Numbered from the stretch's first letter, positions 44,347-55,070 are shown. The stretch is DNA of 64,000 nucleotides from Bufo bufo (GCF_905171765.1 NC_053392.1:345294995-345358994); one strand, 5' to 3'. Made by a program: numbers and translations. Notes: generated by a model not told the origin, from the sequence alone.

Positions 44347-44635
44347 GGTCTCATGCACATGACTGTATGTATTTTGCGGTCCGCAAAAATACGGATGACG
44401 TCCGTGTGCATTCCGTGTTTTGCAGAACGGGACAGCTGGCCCCTAATAGAACAGTACTATCCTTGTCCGTAATGCGAACAATAATAGGACATGTTCTATT
44501 TTTTTGCGGAATGCACACGGAGTAGCTTCCGTTTTTTTTTGAGGACCCACTGAAATGAATGGTTCCATATATGGTCCGCCAAAAAAAACAACAACGGAAC
44601 GGACACGGAAAGAAAATAAGTGTGTGCATGAGCCC
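44347..44635. mobile_element. MITE with TGA flanks, CTCATGCACATG family
   Basis: TGA at 44344-44346 and 44636-44638; ends GGTCTCATGCACATGAC and GTGTGTGCATGAGCCC are inverted. It sits inside a broken copy of the GGACAGGAAGTCAG MITE. Confidence 0.75.
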
Positions 44636-44656
44636 TGACACTGAATCTCCAAATAA

Positions 44657-44870
44657 GGGTCCATTCACACGTCCGTTGTTTCTTTCCTGATCTGTTCCGT
44701 TTTTTGCGGAACAGATCTGGACCCATTCATTTTCAATGGGTCCTGAAAAAAATCGGACAGCTCAATGTCTGATTTTTTTTCAGGACCCATTGAAAATGAA
44801 TGGGTCCAGATCTGTTCCGCAAAAAAACGGAACAGATCAGGAAAGAAACAACGGACATGTGAATGGACCC
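44657..44870. mobile_element. Near-perfect hairpin MITE, TAA flanks
   Basis: TAA at 44654-44656 and 44871-44873; ends GGGTCCATTCACACGTCC and GGACATGTGAATGGACCC. The arms look complementary almost to the centre near 44764, about 100 bp per arm, so this copy is young or was repaired. Confidence 0.85.
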
Positions 44871-45077
44871 TAACACAGCATTTTATGTGTGGACAGGAAG
44901 TCAGTTTCTCTATGTATTCCTATGGGAGCCTCACTCTCATAGGAATGAATAGAGAAGTAACTGACTTCCTGTCGAATACTCTAATAGGAAAAACCTTCTT
45001 AAAATAATGTATTGCTTTATAAAAAGAATATTTTTTTTCTTATAGTGGTATAGCAAATAATTGCAAGCACATAAGGC

Positions 45078-45372
45078 TTCTTTCACAGCTGTAATATACA
45101 TTCTGTCAGAAGAACAGCCAGAATGTACCATATCAGGTATAGCTGGATACTGCCGGCTGCCGCAGTGATTGACTGTAATGGGGTCCGGCCTTGTTACAGC
45201 ATTCAAGCTGGGTTTTGGCCGGACAAAAAACAAAACGCTTTGGACGATACCCAGCATGTATGCCGGAACATGCCCAGATGGCCTTGAACCATATTATAGT
45301 CAATGAGAGCATATAGCTGGTTGTATCCAGCTATATCAAATACGGTAATACTCCAGCAGGCTGTTCTTCTGC
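45078..45372. mobile_element. MITE with AGAAGAACAGCC ends
   Basis: CTGTCAGAAGAACAGCC at the left and GGCTGTTCTTCTGCC at the right are inverted, and TATAGCTGGATAC pairs with GTATCCAGCTATA. The right end runs straight into the GCCATCC repeat. Confidence 0.55.
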
Positions 45373-45620
45373 CATGCCATCCATTGCCAGCCCATTTGCC
45401 ATGTCTCCCACTCCCCCAGATCAGCGCCCCACTGCCATCTGCACCTCCATGCCATCCATTGTGTCCCCCTCCCCCAGTGCCTCCATGCCATGTCCCCCAC
45501 CCAGCGCCATCAGCCCTTCTATGCCATTCATGTTCCGTCCCCCCCTCTCCCAGTGCCACCAGCCCCTCCATGCCATTGCCATCCATGTCCCCCAGTTCCA
45601 TCAGCCCCTTCAAACCCCCC
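45362..45620. repeat. Degenerate CCATGCCATCCA / CCCCAGTGCC minisatellite
   Basis: C-rich irregular units; frames across it give low-complexity Pro/Ser or Gly/Trp strings, which is a by-product of the repeat. Downstream, 45850-45905 ends in TTTCAACCCTA, which looks like one tip of a hAT element (TAGGGTTGAAACG) whose partner is missing. Confidence 0.5.
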
Positions 45621-46265
45621 GCTAACTTTATACTTAACTTTCCTGGCAGTGCACTGACATGGAGTCCACAGGAGACGGACCACGTTTTCTTCCCAGCACG
45701 CACTGGGAGGGACCTGACGTCACACACAGCGTCAGCCAGCACGCTGACGATGTGTGCATGCAAGGCCCTGGCCAGTGCAGCGCGGTGCCGAGTTGGGAGG
45801 CCGCGGAGCGGTAAGAGGCTTCACTTAACTCACGCTCCATGGTCATGTGATTTAACCACATTTTTTTGCCTCGATTTACATCGATGAATCGTTTCAACCC
45901 TAGTCACATGACATAGCTGAGGATCTGAAGGTAGGATATATCTCATACATAAGGGACATGTATGTGTTATTGTATTTTGTGAAATTATTATTATTTTTTT
46001 ATTGCATTTATTTATTTTGGCATATACTTATCAAACTTGGTGTGAGCAGAGGCCAACCCATACTTTGTGGAACCATAACTGACTCTAACACTGGCGTATT
46101 AATTAGATTTTCAATTAATATCTCATTGGTGGGGTCTCCAGATTGAAGTGTTTGCACAAGCTGCGCATCTTGGTAAAGCAGAAGGGGTCATTTGGCTTTT
46201 CTACAAAACTGTACTATTCTAGGACTAGTGGTGGGAAGGAATTGCAGAACTCTCTCATTCACTTA

Positions 46266-46565
46266 GGGCTCATGCACATGAACGTTTGTGGCCCATGCTG
46301 CGGATCGCAAATTGCGATCCGCTATGCATAGGCACTGGACGTGTGCCTGCCGTTTGCAGATGCAGACCTATTCACTTGAATGGGTCTGCGATCCGCAAGA
46401 ATCGGTCCGTTCCGCAAAAAAAATAAAACATGTTAAATTTTTTCCATATCTTGGGGACCAATTCAAGTGAATGTGTCCGCATCTGTGATATAGAGCGCAC
46501 AAGGCTGGTGCCCGTATATTGCGGGCCACAATACGGGCACAGGCTGCACACGAGTGCATGAGCCC
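46266..46565. mobile_element. MITE, GCTCATGCACATG family
   Basis: Ends GGGCTCATGCACATGAACG and CGAGTGCATGAGCCC are inverted; flanks TTA (46263-46265) and TCA (46566-46568) agree only in part. Words GGACCAATTCAAGTGAATG and CATTCACTTGAATGGG pair inside. Confidence 0.7.
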
Positions 46566-46569
46566 TCAA

Positions 46570-46933
46570 AGTGATTGCCCGGTTTCGGATACTGATGACC
46601 TATCCGTAAGGGTGCTGTGAGTCATGCGAGAGCGGGTTTACTTGCTCACCATCAGCACGGCGGTGGCGAGCAGTCTAATTACAGTTCCTCCGGCCCATTC
46701 ACATGAATGGTAAGGAGCAGTTGTAGTTACACTCTGCTCCTATTCAAATAACTGGGGCAGCGGAGCTGGAATTACACCTGCTCACCACCGCAATGTCAAC
46801 AGTGAGCAGGTAAACAGTAAAGAAAACGCAGCGCTGTTCAAACAGCTGATCGGTGCGGGTACTGGACCCTCGCCGATCTAATATTGATCACCTATCCTGA
46901 GGATAGCTCAATATCAGAAACCAGCCATCCCCT
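46570..46933. mobile_element. TTAA-type MITE, left tip lost
   Basis: ACTGATGACCTATCCG pairs with CACCTATCCTGAGG near the right end; AAACAGCTGATCGG is shared with other members. TTAA is present at 46934-46937 on the right only. Confidence 0.6.
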
Positions 46934-46937
46934 TTAA

Positions 46938-47125
46938 CGTGGCCATGTCACTTATGACCAATGGAGTTTGTATGTTCTCCCCCGGTTTCCTCCCACACTC
47001 CAAAGACATACCGATAGGGACCTTAGATTGTGAACTCCATTGGGGACAGTTTGATGCTAATGTCTGTAAAGCGCTGCGGAATATGTCAGCGCTATATAAG
47101 TGAGTATAATAAATAAATGACAGCA
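46938..47125 (+). mobile_element. L2-type LINE 3' end
   Basis: TTTCCTCCCACACTCC, AAAGACATACCG, TAAAGCGCTGCGGAAT, then AATAAATAAATGA. Same family as 4057-4275, plus orientation, lacking the GGTTCGAATCC part. It starts exactly after the TTAA of the previous MITE. Confidence 0.6.
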
Positions 47126-48121
47126 CACACTTTCACAAGAGCTAAACTGTTTCAGAAGAAAGCTGAAGGACCCTGCGTTGGACACTGCTGGAGCTCCTAA
47201 TGCTCAGCATATCTAATCACTGCATGACCTATGTTTACCTGTTCCCTGCTAACACTATGGCCCCTTTCACACGGGCGAGTATTCCGCGCGGATGCGATGC
47301 GTGAGGTGAACGCATTGCACCCGCACTGAATACCGACCCATTTATTTCTATGGGGCTGTTCACATGAGCGGTGATTTTCACGCATCACTTGTGCGTTGCA
47401 TGAAAATCGCAGCATGCTCTATATTCTGCGATTTTCACGCAACGCAGGCCCCATAGAAGTGAATGGGGTTGCGTGAAAATCGCAAGCATCCGCAAGCAAG
47501 TGCGGATGCGGTGCGATTTTCACGCACGGTTGCTAGGAGACGATCAGGATGGAGACCCGATCATTATTATTTTCCCTTATAACATGGTTATAAGGGAAAA
47601 TAATAGCATTCTGAATACAGAATGCATAGTAAAACAGCGCTGGAGGGGTTAAAAAAATAAAAATTTAACTCGCCTTAATCCACTTGATCGCGATGCCGGC
47701 ATCTCCTTCTGTCTCCTTTACTGAACAGGACATGTGGTGAGCATTCATTATAGGTCAAGGACCTTTGATGACGTCACTCCGGTCATCACATGGCACGTCA
47801 CATGATCTTTTACCATGGTGATGGATCATGTGATGACCGGAGTGACGTCATCAAAGGTCCTTTACCCAGGTCCTAAAGAAAGAATACAGAAGGAGATGCC
47901 GGCTGCGCTATCAAGTGGACTAAGGCGAGTTAAAAAAAAAAAATTAACCCCTCCAGCGCTATTTTACTTTGCATTCTGTATTCAGAATGCTATTATTTTC
48001 CCTTATAACCATGTTATAAGGGGAAATAATACAATCTACACAACACCGATCCCAAACATGGGACTTCTTCACAGAAGTTCGGGTCTAGGTACCAAACATG
48101 CCGATTTTTCTCACGCGAGTG

Positions 48122-48751
48122 TAGGGGTGGGCGATATTGACGATATAAATTTGTGCCACGAAAGGGATTTTGAGCATATCGCCTATATCGCCGGACCGCG
48201 ATATGATTGCGCTCTCTGCGCGCACCATCTTCTCCTGAGCCGGCACACTGTGCGCGGCTGCCGCTGACCACCAATGACAAAAGAGGAGGAGGGGAGGGAC
48301 TGACAGTAAATCATTGAGTAAGTTTTCACGATCTCAGTGAGCGTGTGAAAACTCAAATCCGATGGTATATTCTAACCCCCAGGCGTTCCCATGGTGACAG
48401 GGACGCTTGCCTGGGGGTTAGAATATACAGGGCCACGCCGCTGACAGTAGAACATTTAAAAACTAATCAGTAACTGTAACTTTATTCATTGGTGATCTCT
48501 TTACTGTATACCTTACTAGGTCTTAGCTCCGGTAACAGCAGGCAGTGCGGGCGGGCGGCGCTCACTCACTGACGTCACGAGCCTGCTCCTCCCACTAGGC
48601 GGCGCAGGCGCGTGACGTCAGTGAGTGAGCGCCGCCCCCCGCACTGCCTGCTGTTATCGGAGCTAAGACCTAGTAAGGTATACAGTAAAGAGATCACCAA
48701 TGAATAAAGTTAAAGTTACTGATTAGTTTTTAAATGTATTCCTGTGAGCGT

Positions 48752-48790
<39 letters not shown>

Positions 48791-49901
48791 TCTGTGGATG
48801 GCACTGTTTAGGGGAGGGGGATCTGTGGATGGCACTGTTTAGGGGAGGGGGATCTGTGGATGGCACCGTTTAGGGGAGGGGGGGGGGGGAATCTGTGGAT
48901 GGCACCGTTTAGGGGAGGGGGGGGAATCTGTGGATGGCACCGTTTAGGAGAGGGGGGGGGAATCTGTGGATGGCACCGTTTGGGGGGGGGATCTGTGGAT
49001 GGCACCGTTTAGGGGGGGGGGGGGAGATCTGTGGATGGCACCGTTTAGGGGAGGGGGGGGAGATCTGTGGATGGCACCGTTTAGGGGAGGGGGGGGAATC
49101 TGTGGATGGCACCGTTTAGGGGAGGGGGGGGAATCTGTGGATGGCACCGTTTAGGGGAGGGGGGGGAATCTGTGGATGGCACCGTTTAGGGGAGAGGGGG
49201 GGGGAATCTGTGGATGGCACCGTTTAGGGGAGGGGGGGGAATCTGTGGATGGCACCGTTTAGGAGAGGGGGGGGGAATCTGTGGATGGCACCGTTTAGGG
49301 GAGGGGGGGGAATCTGTGGATGGCACCGTTTAGGGGAGGGGGGGGAATCTGTGGATGGCACCGTTTATGGGGGGGGGGGGGAATTTGTGGATGGCACCGT
49401 TTAGGGGAGGGGGGGAATCTGTGGATGGCACCGTTTAGGGGAGGGGGGGGATCTGTGGATGGCACCGTTTGGGGGGGGGGGGGGATCTGTGGATGGCACC
49501 GTTTAGGGGGGGGAATCTGTGGATGGCACCGTTTAGGGGAGGGGGGGATCTGTAGATGGCACCGTTTGGGGGAGGGGGGGATCTGTGGATGGCACCGTTT
49601 AGGGGAGGGGGGGATCTGTGGATGGCACCATTTAAGGGACGGGGATCAGCTCCCTGCTGCTGTGAGCACAAAGCACAGGGCAGCAGGGAGAGTGTAAAGT
49701 CCTATTCACCCTAATAGAGCTCTATTAGGGTGAATATGACAAGGGTTCTACGTTCTAGCCCTTAAGGAGACTAATAGTTATTAAATAAAAAGTAAAAAAA
49801 AGTTTAAACGCCCCCCCAAATATAGAAAACTATATATCGCATATCACACATGCTTAAAATTATATCGCAATATAGATTTTAGGCCATATCGCCCACCCCT
49901 A
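48122..49901. mobile_element. hAT-type element, 1.8 kb, carrying a G-rich minisatellite
   Basis: CGCGAGTG at 48114-48121 and 49902-49909 is the exact 8-bp duplication. Ends TAGGGGTGGGCGATATTG and ATATCGCCCACCCCTA are inverted. It contains a palindrome on GCGGGCGGCGCTCACTCAC (about 48470-48730), the minisatellite 48753-49640, and no transposase. Old elements of this family open with GGGGTGGGCGATAT in vertebrates. Confidence 0.9.
48753..49640 (+). repeat. G37 run plus about 25 copies of a 30-37 bp G-rich minisatellite
   Basis: Unit core ATCTGTGGATGGCACCGTTT followed by AGGGGAGG and 3-12 further G; copies differ mainly in G-tract length. It begins with 37 consecutive G (48753-48789). The last copies (49583-49640) degrade to AAGGGACGGGG. 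Frames across it give repeating Cys-Gly-Trp-His words, an artefact of the repeat. The plus strand has four G-runs within nearly every pair of units, so G-quadruplex folding is plausible. Confidence 0.92.
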
Positions 49902-50084
49902 CGCGAGTGCAAAACGCATTACAATGTTTTGCACTTGCGCGGAAAAATCGCGGGTGTTCCCGCAACGCCCGTGTGAAAGAGGCCTATCGGCATTGCTTCC
50001 ATTTAACCCCCTGAAGTCCACCCCAATTTTGGTCTTGGGGACATGAATCTTATTTATTTTCACACCTTAAAATCTGCATGTGTG

Positions 50085-50300
50085 GAGGCATTCACACAAC
50101 CGCATTTTGCGGTCAACAGACCGTGAATCCACAAAACACGGGTACAGGCTCCTGTCTCCGTGCGGCCGCTCGGCTAAACACAGGACGTCCTATGCTATAT
50201 TGCAACATGCGGACCAAAGACGGCCGCGCCACAGTTCACGTGGCCGAGGACTTAGTCCGCGGCAAGAATGTACATGTCCATTCTTAGAGTGTTTTCCGCG
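50085..50300. mobile_element. Worn MITE (GGCATTCACACAACCG)
   Basis: Begins GGCATTCACACAACCGCATTT with GCGGTCAACAGACCG; the right end is not clear. Closest to the ATTCACACG family. Confidence 0.4.
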
Positions 50301-50469
50301 TGGAGCCCTCGCAAAGCCGTAGTGGGAGCCTGCTTGTGGTTTCGCTCCATTCAATGGAACCAAAACTAGAGAGGGTCAGCATACAAACCTGCAGGCGATA
50401 CACCGTTTTTTGTAGCAAGCCCACACTGCAGGTCAATTTTCCACACTGTGGACATGAGACATAAAAAAA

Positions 50470-50636
50470 TGTCAATTGGTGCAAAGAAAAACCTGGCTTA
50501 GTTGCCCACAGCAACCAATCAGATAGCATCTTTCATTTTCCAAAGGAGCTGTGAAAAATGAAACGTGGAATCTGATTGGTCGCTAGGGGCAACTAAGCCG
50601 GTTTTCCTTCACGCCAGTTTTGATCAATCTCCCCCT
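50470..50636. mobile_element. Hairpin MITE (GATTTATCAAA family), left tip lost
   Basis: Arms GGCTTAGTTGCCCACAGC and CGCTAGGGGCAACTAAGCC around AAAGGAGCTGTG; the right tip is TGATCAATCTCCCCC. It ends just upstream of the nt5dc1 promoter region. Confidence 0.7.
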
Positions 50637-50639
50637 AAG

Positions 50640-50908
50640 AGCAGCATAAAAAGCGGGTGTTAGTAAACCTGCCCCACTGTGTGAACACTGCCTTGCAAGA
50701 TGAAAACGTCCCTCAGTTTAAAGGTTGTTTACGCCATCAAAATGGCGGGTGAAGATCTCCCAGAGTAGTGAGGTAACAGGCCAGCTGCCGGTATTGTGTG
50801 TGGAGCAGCGGGAAACACTGAGGAGCGGCGGAGCTTATAGGGAGCAGCTCAGCCCCGGGTCAGGGCGCTCACAGTGCACCGCTCACCCCGCCAAAAAAAT
50901 AATAAAAA
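50640..50908 (+). promoter_or_regulatory. nt5dc1: nt5dc1 promoter and 5' UTR region
   Basis: CpG-rich, TATA-less sequence directly before the start codon. CAAAATGGCGGG (50738-50749) resembles a YY1 site, common at TATA-less starts. If transcribed, its ATG would open an 8-codon upstream frame (50742-50768). The region stays CpG-rich into intron 1, where a TGACGTCA (CRE-like) lies at 51257-51264. The true start site cannot be read from sequence. Confidence 0.55.
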
Positions 50909-51001
50909 ATGGGCGACCACTTCTCCCTCTCTGACTGCGATGTCATAGGCTTTGACCTGGACCACACGCTATGCCGATACCGGCTGCAGGAATCCAGCAA
51001 G
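50909..51001 (+). CDS. nt5dc1: nt5dc1 exon 1 (HAD-type 5'-nucleotidase domain protein)
   Basis: NT5DC1 belongs to the HAD-superfamily 5'-nucleotidase group; its own substrate is not established. The exon encodes residues 1-31, starting MGDHFSLSDCDVIGFDLDHT. GFDLDHTL (14-21) is HAD motif I, DxDxT, with Asp16 as the expected nucleophile and Asp18 as the acid/base. The start has A at -3 and G at +4 and is the only Met ahead of the motif. The exon ends in AAG, followed by GTGAGT, phase 0. Intron 1 runs to 58350 and is filled with transposons. The sequence follows vertebrate NT5DC1 closely, so identity is firm. Confidence 0.93.
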
Positions 51002-51299
51002 GTGAGTGTATAAGACAGGGCGGTGTCCTGAGAAGCGCGCAGCACCTCAGGACACCGCCCGCCAGCCGCCATGTCCTCCATGCGGAATCCAGAGCAGCGG
51101 ATGACTCGGCGCCTAGCACTGTGTTACCGCTTATCATCACCCGCTCCTGCCCGCGGGCGGCGAGGAAGGGGTTAATCGGCAGTTTGCCAGGCGAACAGGC
51201 CCAAATCCGTGCAAGGCAGTCCATGTGAGCATGCGCGATTGTGACGTGCTGCTTTGTGACGTCACAAGGAGCTGCGGTTACCCGCGCTGGGCTCTGCAA

Positions 51300-52063
51300 A
51301 TGCTATGTGTGTTGAGAGGGCGACTGGTGTCACTATGGGTGTACTGGTACCTCCCAGTCACTGTACAGAACAAGTCTTACTGGCACAAGGGTGGCATGCT
51401 GTGTGAGGGGTTTATGTAAACGCCATTGTTCTGTAACGCCACACTCCTCAACAAGCGACTGTGCGGGTAAATGAGCGCGTTCAAGATTTACGTACGGACA
51501 ATCCGCACTGAAATCCGTGAAGACAATCCGCATCAGTCGGTGCACACTTACATGCAGATTTTCCTCTCCCCATTGAAAAGAGTGGAGAAAATCCAGTCAG
51601 GAAAAATAAAATAAATTCGCATGCTGCAGATTTTAAAATCGGCACCAAAAAAAAAATCTGCATTGTGTACATGAGAATTTCAAATTCTCACAGAATACAA
51701 CGTGCATGGCCTATAGTGCAGATTTTCCGCACGCAAATCCGTGAGGAAAATCTGCACGCAATCCTGTTCGTGTGCATGTACCCTTAGGATCCTTTCACCC
51801 ACACTTTTTGGCTTTTGAGTGTGTGTTCACATGTGACTGGTTAGGGCGCTTTCATATCCGCGCTATTTCCTTTCAGAAAAATGAAAGTAACGGAAGTGAC
51901 GAATTCAGCACATAAATGATAGGAACAGAACCTAACAGATCCATTTGACTGTCATGGGATTCAAACTTTTTTTTTTGTGTAGAAAAAAGTCCTGAATACT
52001 ATTTTTGACCGCTGAACGCGGTCCTTCTCCCCCCCCTGTTGAGAGTAACATCTTTTGTCTTGA
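51300..52063. other. nt5dc1 intron 1, little recognised
   Basis: 51470-51785 has words CGGACAATCCGCACTGAAATC, CAGATTTTCC and CGTGTGCATGTACCC, suggesting an old MITE of the GTGCATG type. 51810-51900 has fragments of similar style (CTTTCATATCCGC). Nothing else can be named. Confidence 0.3.
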
Positions 52064-52297
52064 TACAGTCCTGATCAAAAGTTTAAGACCACTTGAAAAA
52101 TTGCAAAAAAATCATATTTAGCATGGCTGGATCTTAACAAGGTTCCAAGTAGAGCTTCAACATGCAACAAGAAGAAATGGGAGCGGGACAAAACATTTTT
52201 TGAGCATTCAATTTAATGAAAACAACAAATAAACTGAAACAGGCTGTTTTTCAGCTGATCAAAAGTTTAGGACCACACCTCCAAAAAAAAACTAAAG

Positions 52298-52353
<56 letters not shown>
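52298..52353 (+). repeat. Homopolymer run of about 56 C
   Basis: An uninterrupted C tract in the Tc1 element; length is likely variable and error-prone in sequencing. Confidence 0.9.
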
Positions 52354-52355
<2 letters not shown>

Positions 52356-52419
52356 AACAGAAATCCAACTTCCAAACATGAACTCAGTAATGAGTAGCTC
52401 CGCCGTTATTGTTTATCAC

Positions 52420-54412
52420 TTAAAAAATTTGTTTCGGCATGCTTGATGCAAGCGTTTCCATGAGGCGAGTGGGAACATTTCTCCAAGTGGTGAAGACCGC
52501 CACACGAAGGCCATCTACTGTCTGGAACTGTTGTCCATCTTTGTAAACTTCCCTTGCCATCCATCCCCAAAGGTTCTCAATTGGATTCAGATCAGGGGAA
52601 CATGCAGGATGGGCCAAAAGAGTGATGTTATTCTCCTGGAAGAAGTCCCTTGTCCTGCGGGCATTGTGTACTGTAGGGTTGTCCTGTTGAAAAACCCAGT
52701 CGTTACCACACAGACGAGGGCCCTCAGTCATGAGGAATGCTCTCTGCAACATTTGGACATAGCCAGCGGCCGTTTGACGCCCCTGCACTTCCTGAAGATC
52801 CATTGTTACACTGAAGGAAAAAGCGCCCCAGACCATTATGGCGCCCCCTCCACTGTGGCGCGTAGAAAACATCTCCGGTGGGATCTGCTTGTCATGGCAG
52901 TAATGTTGGAAACCATCAGAACCATCAAGGTTAAATTTTTTTCTCATCAGAGAATAAGGCCCCTTTCACACGAGCGAGTATTCCACGCGGATGTGATGCG
53001 GGAGGTGAACGCATTGCACCCGCAGTGAATACTGACCCATTCATTTCTATGGGGCTGTGCACACGAGCGGTGATTTTCACGCATCACTTTTGCGTTGCGT
53101 GAAAATCGCAGCATGCTCCTCTTTGTGCGTTTTTCACGTAACGCAGGCCCCATAGAAATGAATGGGGTTGCGTGAAAATCGCAAGCATCCGCAAGCAAGT
53201 GCGGATGCGGTGCGATTTTCACGCACGGTTGCTAGGAGACGATCGGGATGGAGACCCGAACCTTATTATTTTCCCTTATAACATGGTTATAAGGGAAAAT
53301 AATAGCATTCTGAATTCAGAATGCTAAGTAAAACAGGGCTGGAGGGGGTTAAAAAAAATAAAAAATCATTTAACTCACCTTAATCCACTTGCTCGCGATG
53401 CCCGGCATCTCCGTCTGACTCTTTTACTGTATAGGACCTGTGGAGAGCATTAACTATAGTTTAAGGACCTGGGATGACGTCACTCCGGTCATCACATGGT
53501 ACGTCACATGATCTTTTAGCATGGTGAATCACCATGGTAAAAGATCATGTGACGTACCATGTAATGACCGGAGTGACGTCATCCCAGGTCCTTAAACTAT
53601 AGTTAATGCTCTCCACAGGTCCTATACAGTAAAAGAGTCAGACGGAGATGCCCGGCATCGCGAGCAAGTGGATTAAGGTGAGTTAAATGATTTTTTATTT
53701 TTTTTAACCCCCTCCAGCCCTGTTTTACTTAGCATTCTGTATTCAGAATGCTATTATTTTCCCTTATAACCATGTTATAAGGGAAAATAATACTATTTAC
53801 AGAACACCGATCCCAAGCCCGAACTTCTGTGAAGAAGTTCGGGTTTGGGTACCAAACACGCGCGATTTTTCTCACGCGAGTGCAAAACGCATTACAATGT
53901 TTTGCACTCGCGCGGAAAAATCGCGTGTGTTCCCGCAACGCACCCGCACATTTTTCCGCAACGCCCGTGTGAAAGAGGCCTAAAACTTTCTTCCACCTTT
54001 GAATGTCCCATGTTTGGTGCTCTCTTGCAAAGTCCAAACGAGCAGTTCTGTGGCGTTCAAGGAGACGAGGTCTTTGAAGACGTTTTTTGTTTTTGAAGCC
54101 CTTCAGTCTCAGATGCCGTCTGATGGTTATGGGGCTCCAGTCAGCACCAGTAAGGGCCTTAATTTGGGTCGAGGATCGTCCAGTGTCTTGACGGACAGCC
54201 AATTGGATCCTCCGGCTCAGTGCTGATGAATTTTTTTTGGGTCTTCCACTTGACTTTTTTGTTCCATAACCCTCAGGATCATTTAAGAAATTCCAAATGA
54301 CTGTCTTACTGCATCCCACCTCAGCAGCGATGGCGCGCTGTGAGACCCTGCTTATGCAGTTCAACAACCCGACCACGTTCAAAAAGGGAGAGTTTTTTTG
54401 CCTTTGCCATCA
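52420..54412 (-). pseudogene. Tc1 transposase split by MITE
   Basis: The N-terminal half (about 54412-53981) shows SRVSQRAIAAEVGCSKTVIW, a helix-turn-helix, then SGRPKK, the GRPK-type hook, and a second DNA-binding domain ending WDIQRWKKVL. The C-terminal half (52957-52420) continues [14 protein letters not shown] with the first catalytic Asp, then [12 protein letters not shown] (second Asp) and [12 protein letters not shown] (third residue, Glu). The MITE at 52958-53980 with TAA duplication lies between VL and FSDE. Both halves are otherwise open, so the MITE insertion is the main visible lesion. Confidence 0.92.
52958..53980. mobile_element. TAA-type element, CCCTTTCACACG family, complete 1.0 kb
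   Basis: TAA at 52955-52957 and 53981-53983; ends GGCCCCTTTCACACGAGCG and CGCCCGTGTGAAAGAGGCC. Two palindromic layers: an outer one with GGTTATAAGGGAAAATAATA, and an inner one of about 330 bp centred near 53526 that looks almost perfect, carrying TGACGTCA at 53475-53482 and 53574-53581 and GTCACATGATC/GATCATGTGAC. No coding capacity. Confidence 0.9.
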
Positions 54413-54776
54413 CAACGTGTGACTACCTGACAGAAAATGACAATGAATCCACATCTTTGCACAGATTTGGCCTTTTAAAGGCATGTGGTCCTAAACTTTT
54501 GATCAGCTGAAAAACAGACTGTTTCAGTTTATTCGTTGTTTTGTCTCACTCTCATTTCTTCTTGTTGCATGTTGAAGCTCTACTTGGAACCTTGTTAAGA
54601 TCCAGCAATGCTAAATATGATTTTTTGCCATTTTTCAAGTGGTCTTAAACTTTTGATCAGGACTGTACTTACTAAATGTTGCCTACTGGGCCAGCGCTGT
54701 GAACCCTGAAGAAGCTCCTGCCGTCATAGCAAGTCATTTACAGCTTCCAGCATTTATTCCTGTCTGTTTTACTTAA

Positions 54777-55066
54777 AGGGGTTTTCCTATCTCAGACAAT
54801 GGGGGCATATAGCTAGCATATGCCCCCATTGTCTGATAGGTGCAGGTTCCTTCGGCCCCATTGAAATGAATGGGAGTGGTGGCCATGCAAGCTCACTAAT
54901 ACGGGGAGAGTGCTTGGTGGTGGCCGTACCCAGGGTCCTCCAGCCACCACCTTCCCCGCTCAGTTCTCGGTGTAGGTGCTGGTCCCAGAGGTGGGACATG
55001 CACCTATCAGATAATGGGGGCATATCCTAGAAATACACCCCCATTGTCTGAGATGGGAAAACCCCC
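54777..55066. mobile_element. TTAA-type MITE (ATGGGGGCATAT family), complete
   Basis: TTAA at 54773-54776 and 55067-55070; ends AGGGGTTTTCCTATCTCAG and CTGAGATGGGAAAACCCCC are inverted. Confidence 0.82.
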
Positions 55067-55070
55067 TTAA

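Larger units (their letters stand above)
47259..49984. mobile_element. CCCTTTCACACGGGCG-family element interrupted by a hAT element
   Basis: Flanks TAT at 47256-47258 and 49985-49987; ends GGCCCCTTTCACACGGGCG and CGCCCGTGTGAAAGAGGCC are inverted. TGACGTCA occurs at 47769-47776 and 47843-47850 in the central palindrome. The hAT element 48122-49901 lies in the word CACGCGAGTG/CAAAACGC. Confidence 0.82.
52066..54665 (-). mobile_element. Tc1/mariner element interrupted by a MITE
   Basis: TA at 52064-52065 and 54666-54667. Ends CAGTCCTGATCAAAAGTTTA and TAAACTTTTGATCAGGACTG are inverted; the inverted repeats exceed 200 bp and have an inner CTGATCAAAAGTTTAGGACC copy. Without the 1-kb MITE (52958-53980) the element would be about 1.57 kb, normal for Tc1. 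A C56 run at 52298-52353 sits just inside the left repeat. Confidence 0.93.

Noticed and set aside
45303..45887. 194-codon open frame rich in Pro and Ser
   Set aside because: It reads through a degenerate CCATGCCATCC minisatellite and parts of two MITEs, and the opposite strand is open too, as expected for biased composition.
48790..49640. CRISPR-like regular repeats
   Set aside because: There are no unique spacers; it is a head-to-tail minisatellite in a vertebrate transposon.
48808..49697. Repeating Gly/Trp/His and Pro/Ser open frames
   Set aside because: They are translations of the G-rich minisatellite in several frames on both strands; there is no start context, splice signal or non-repeat sequence.
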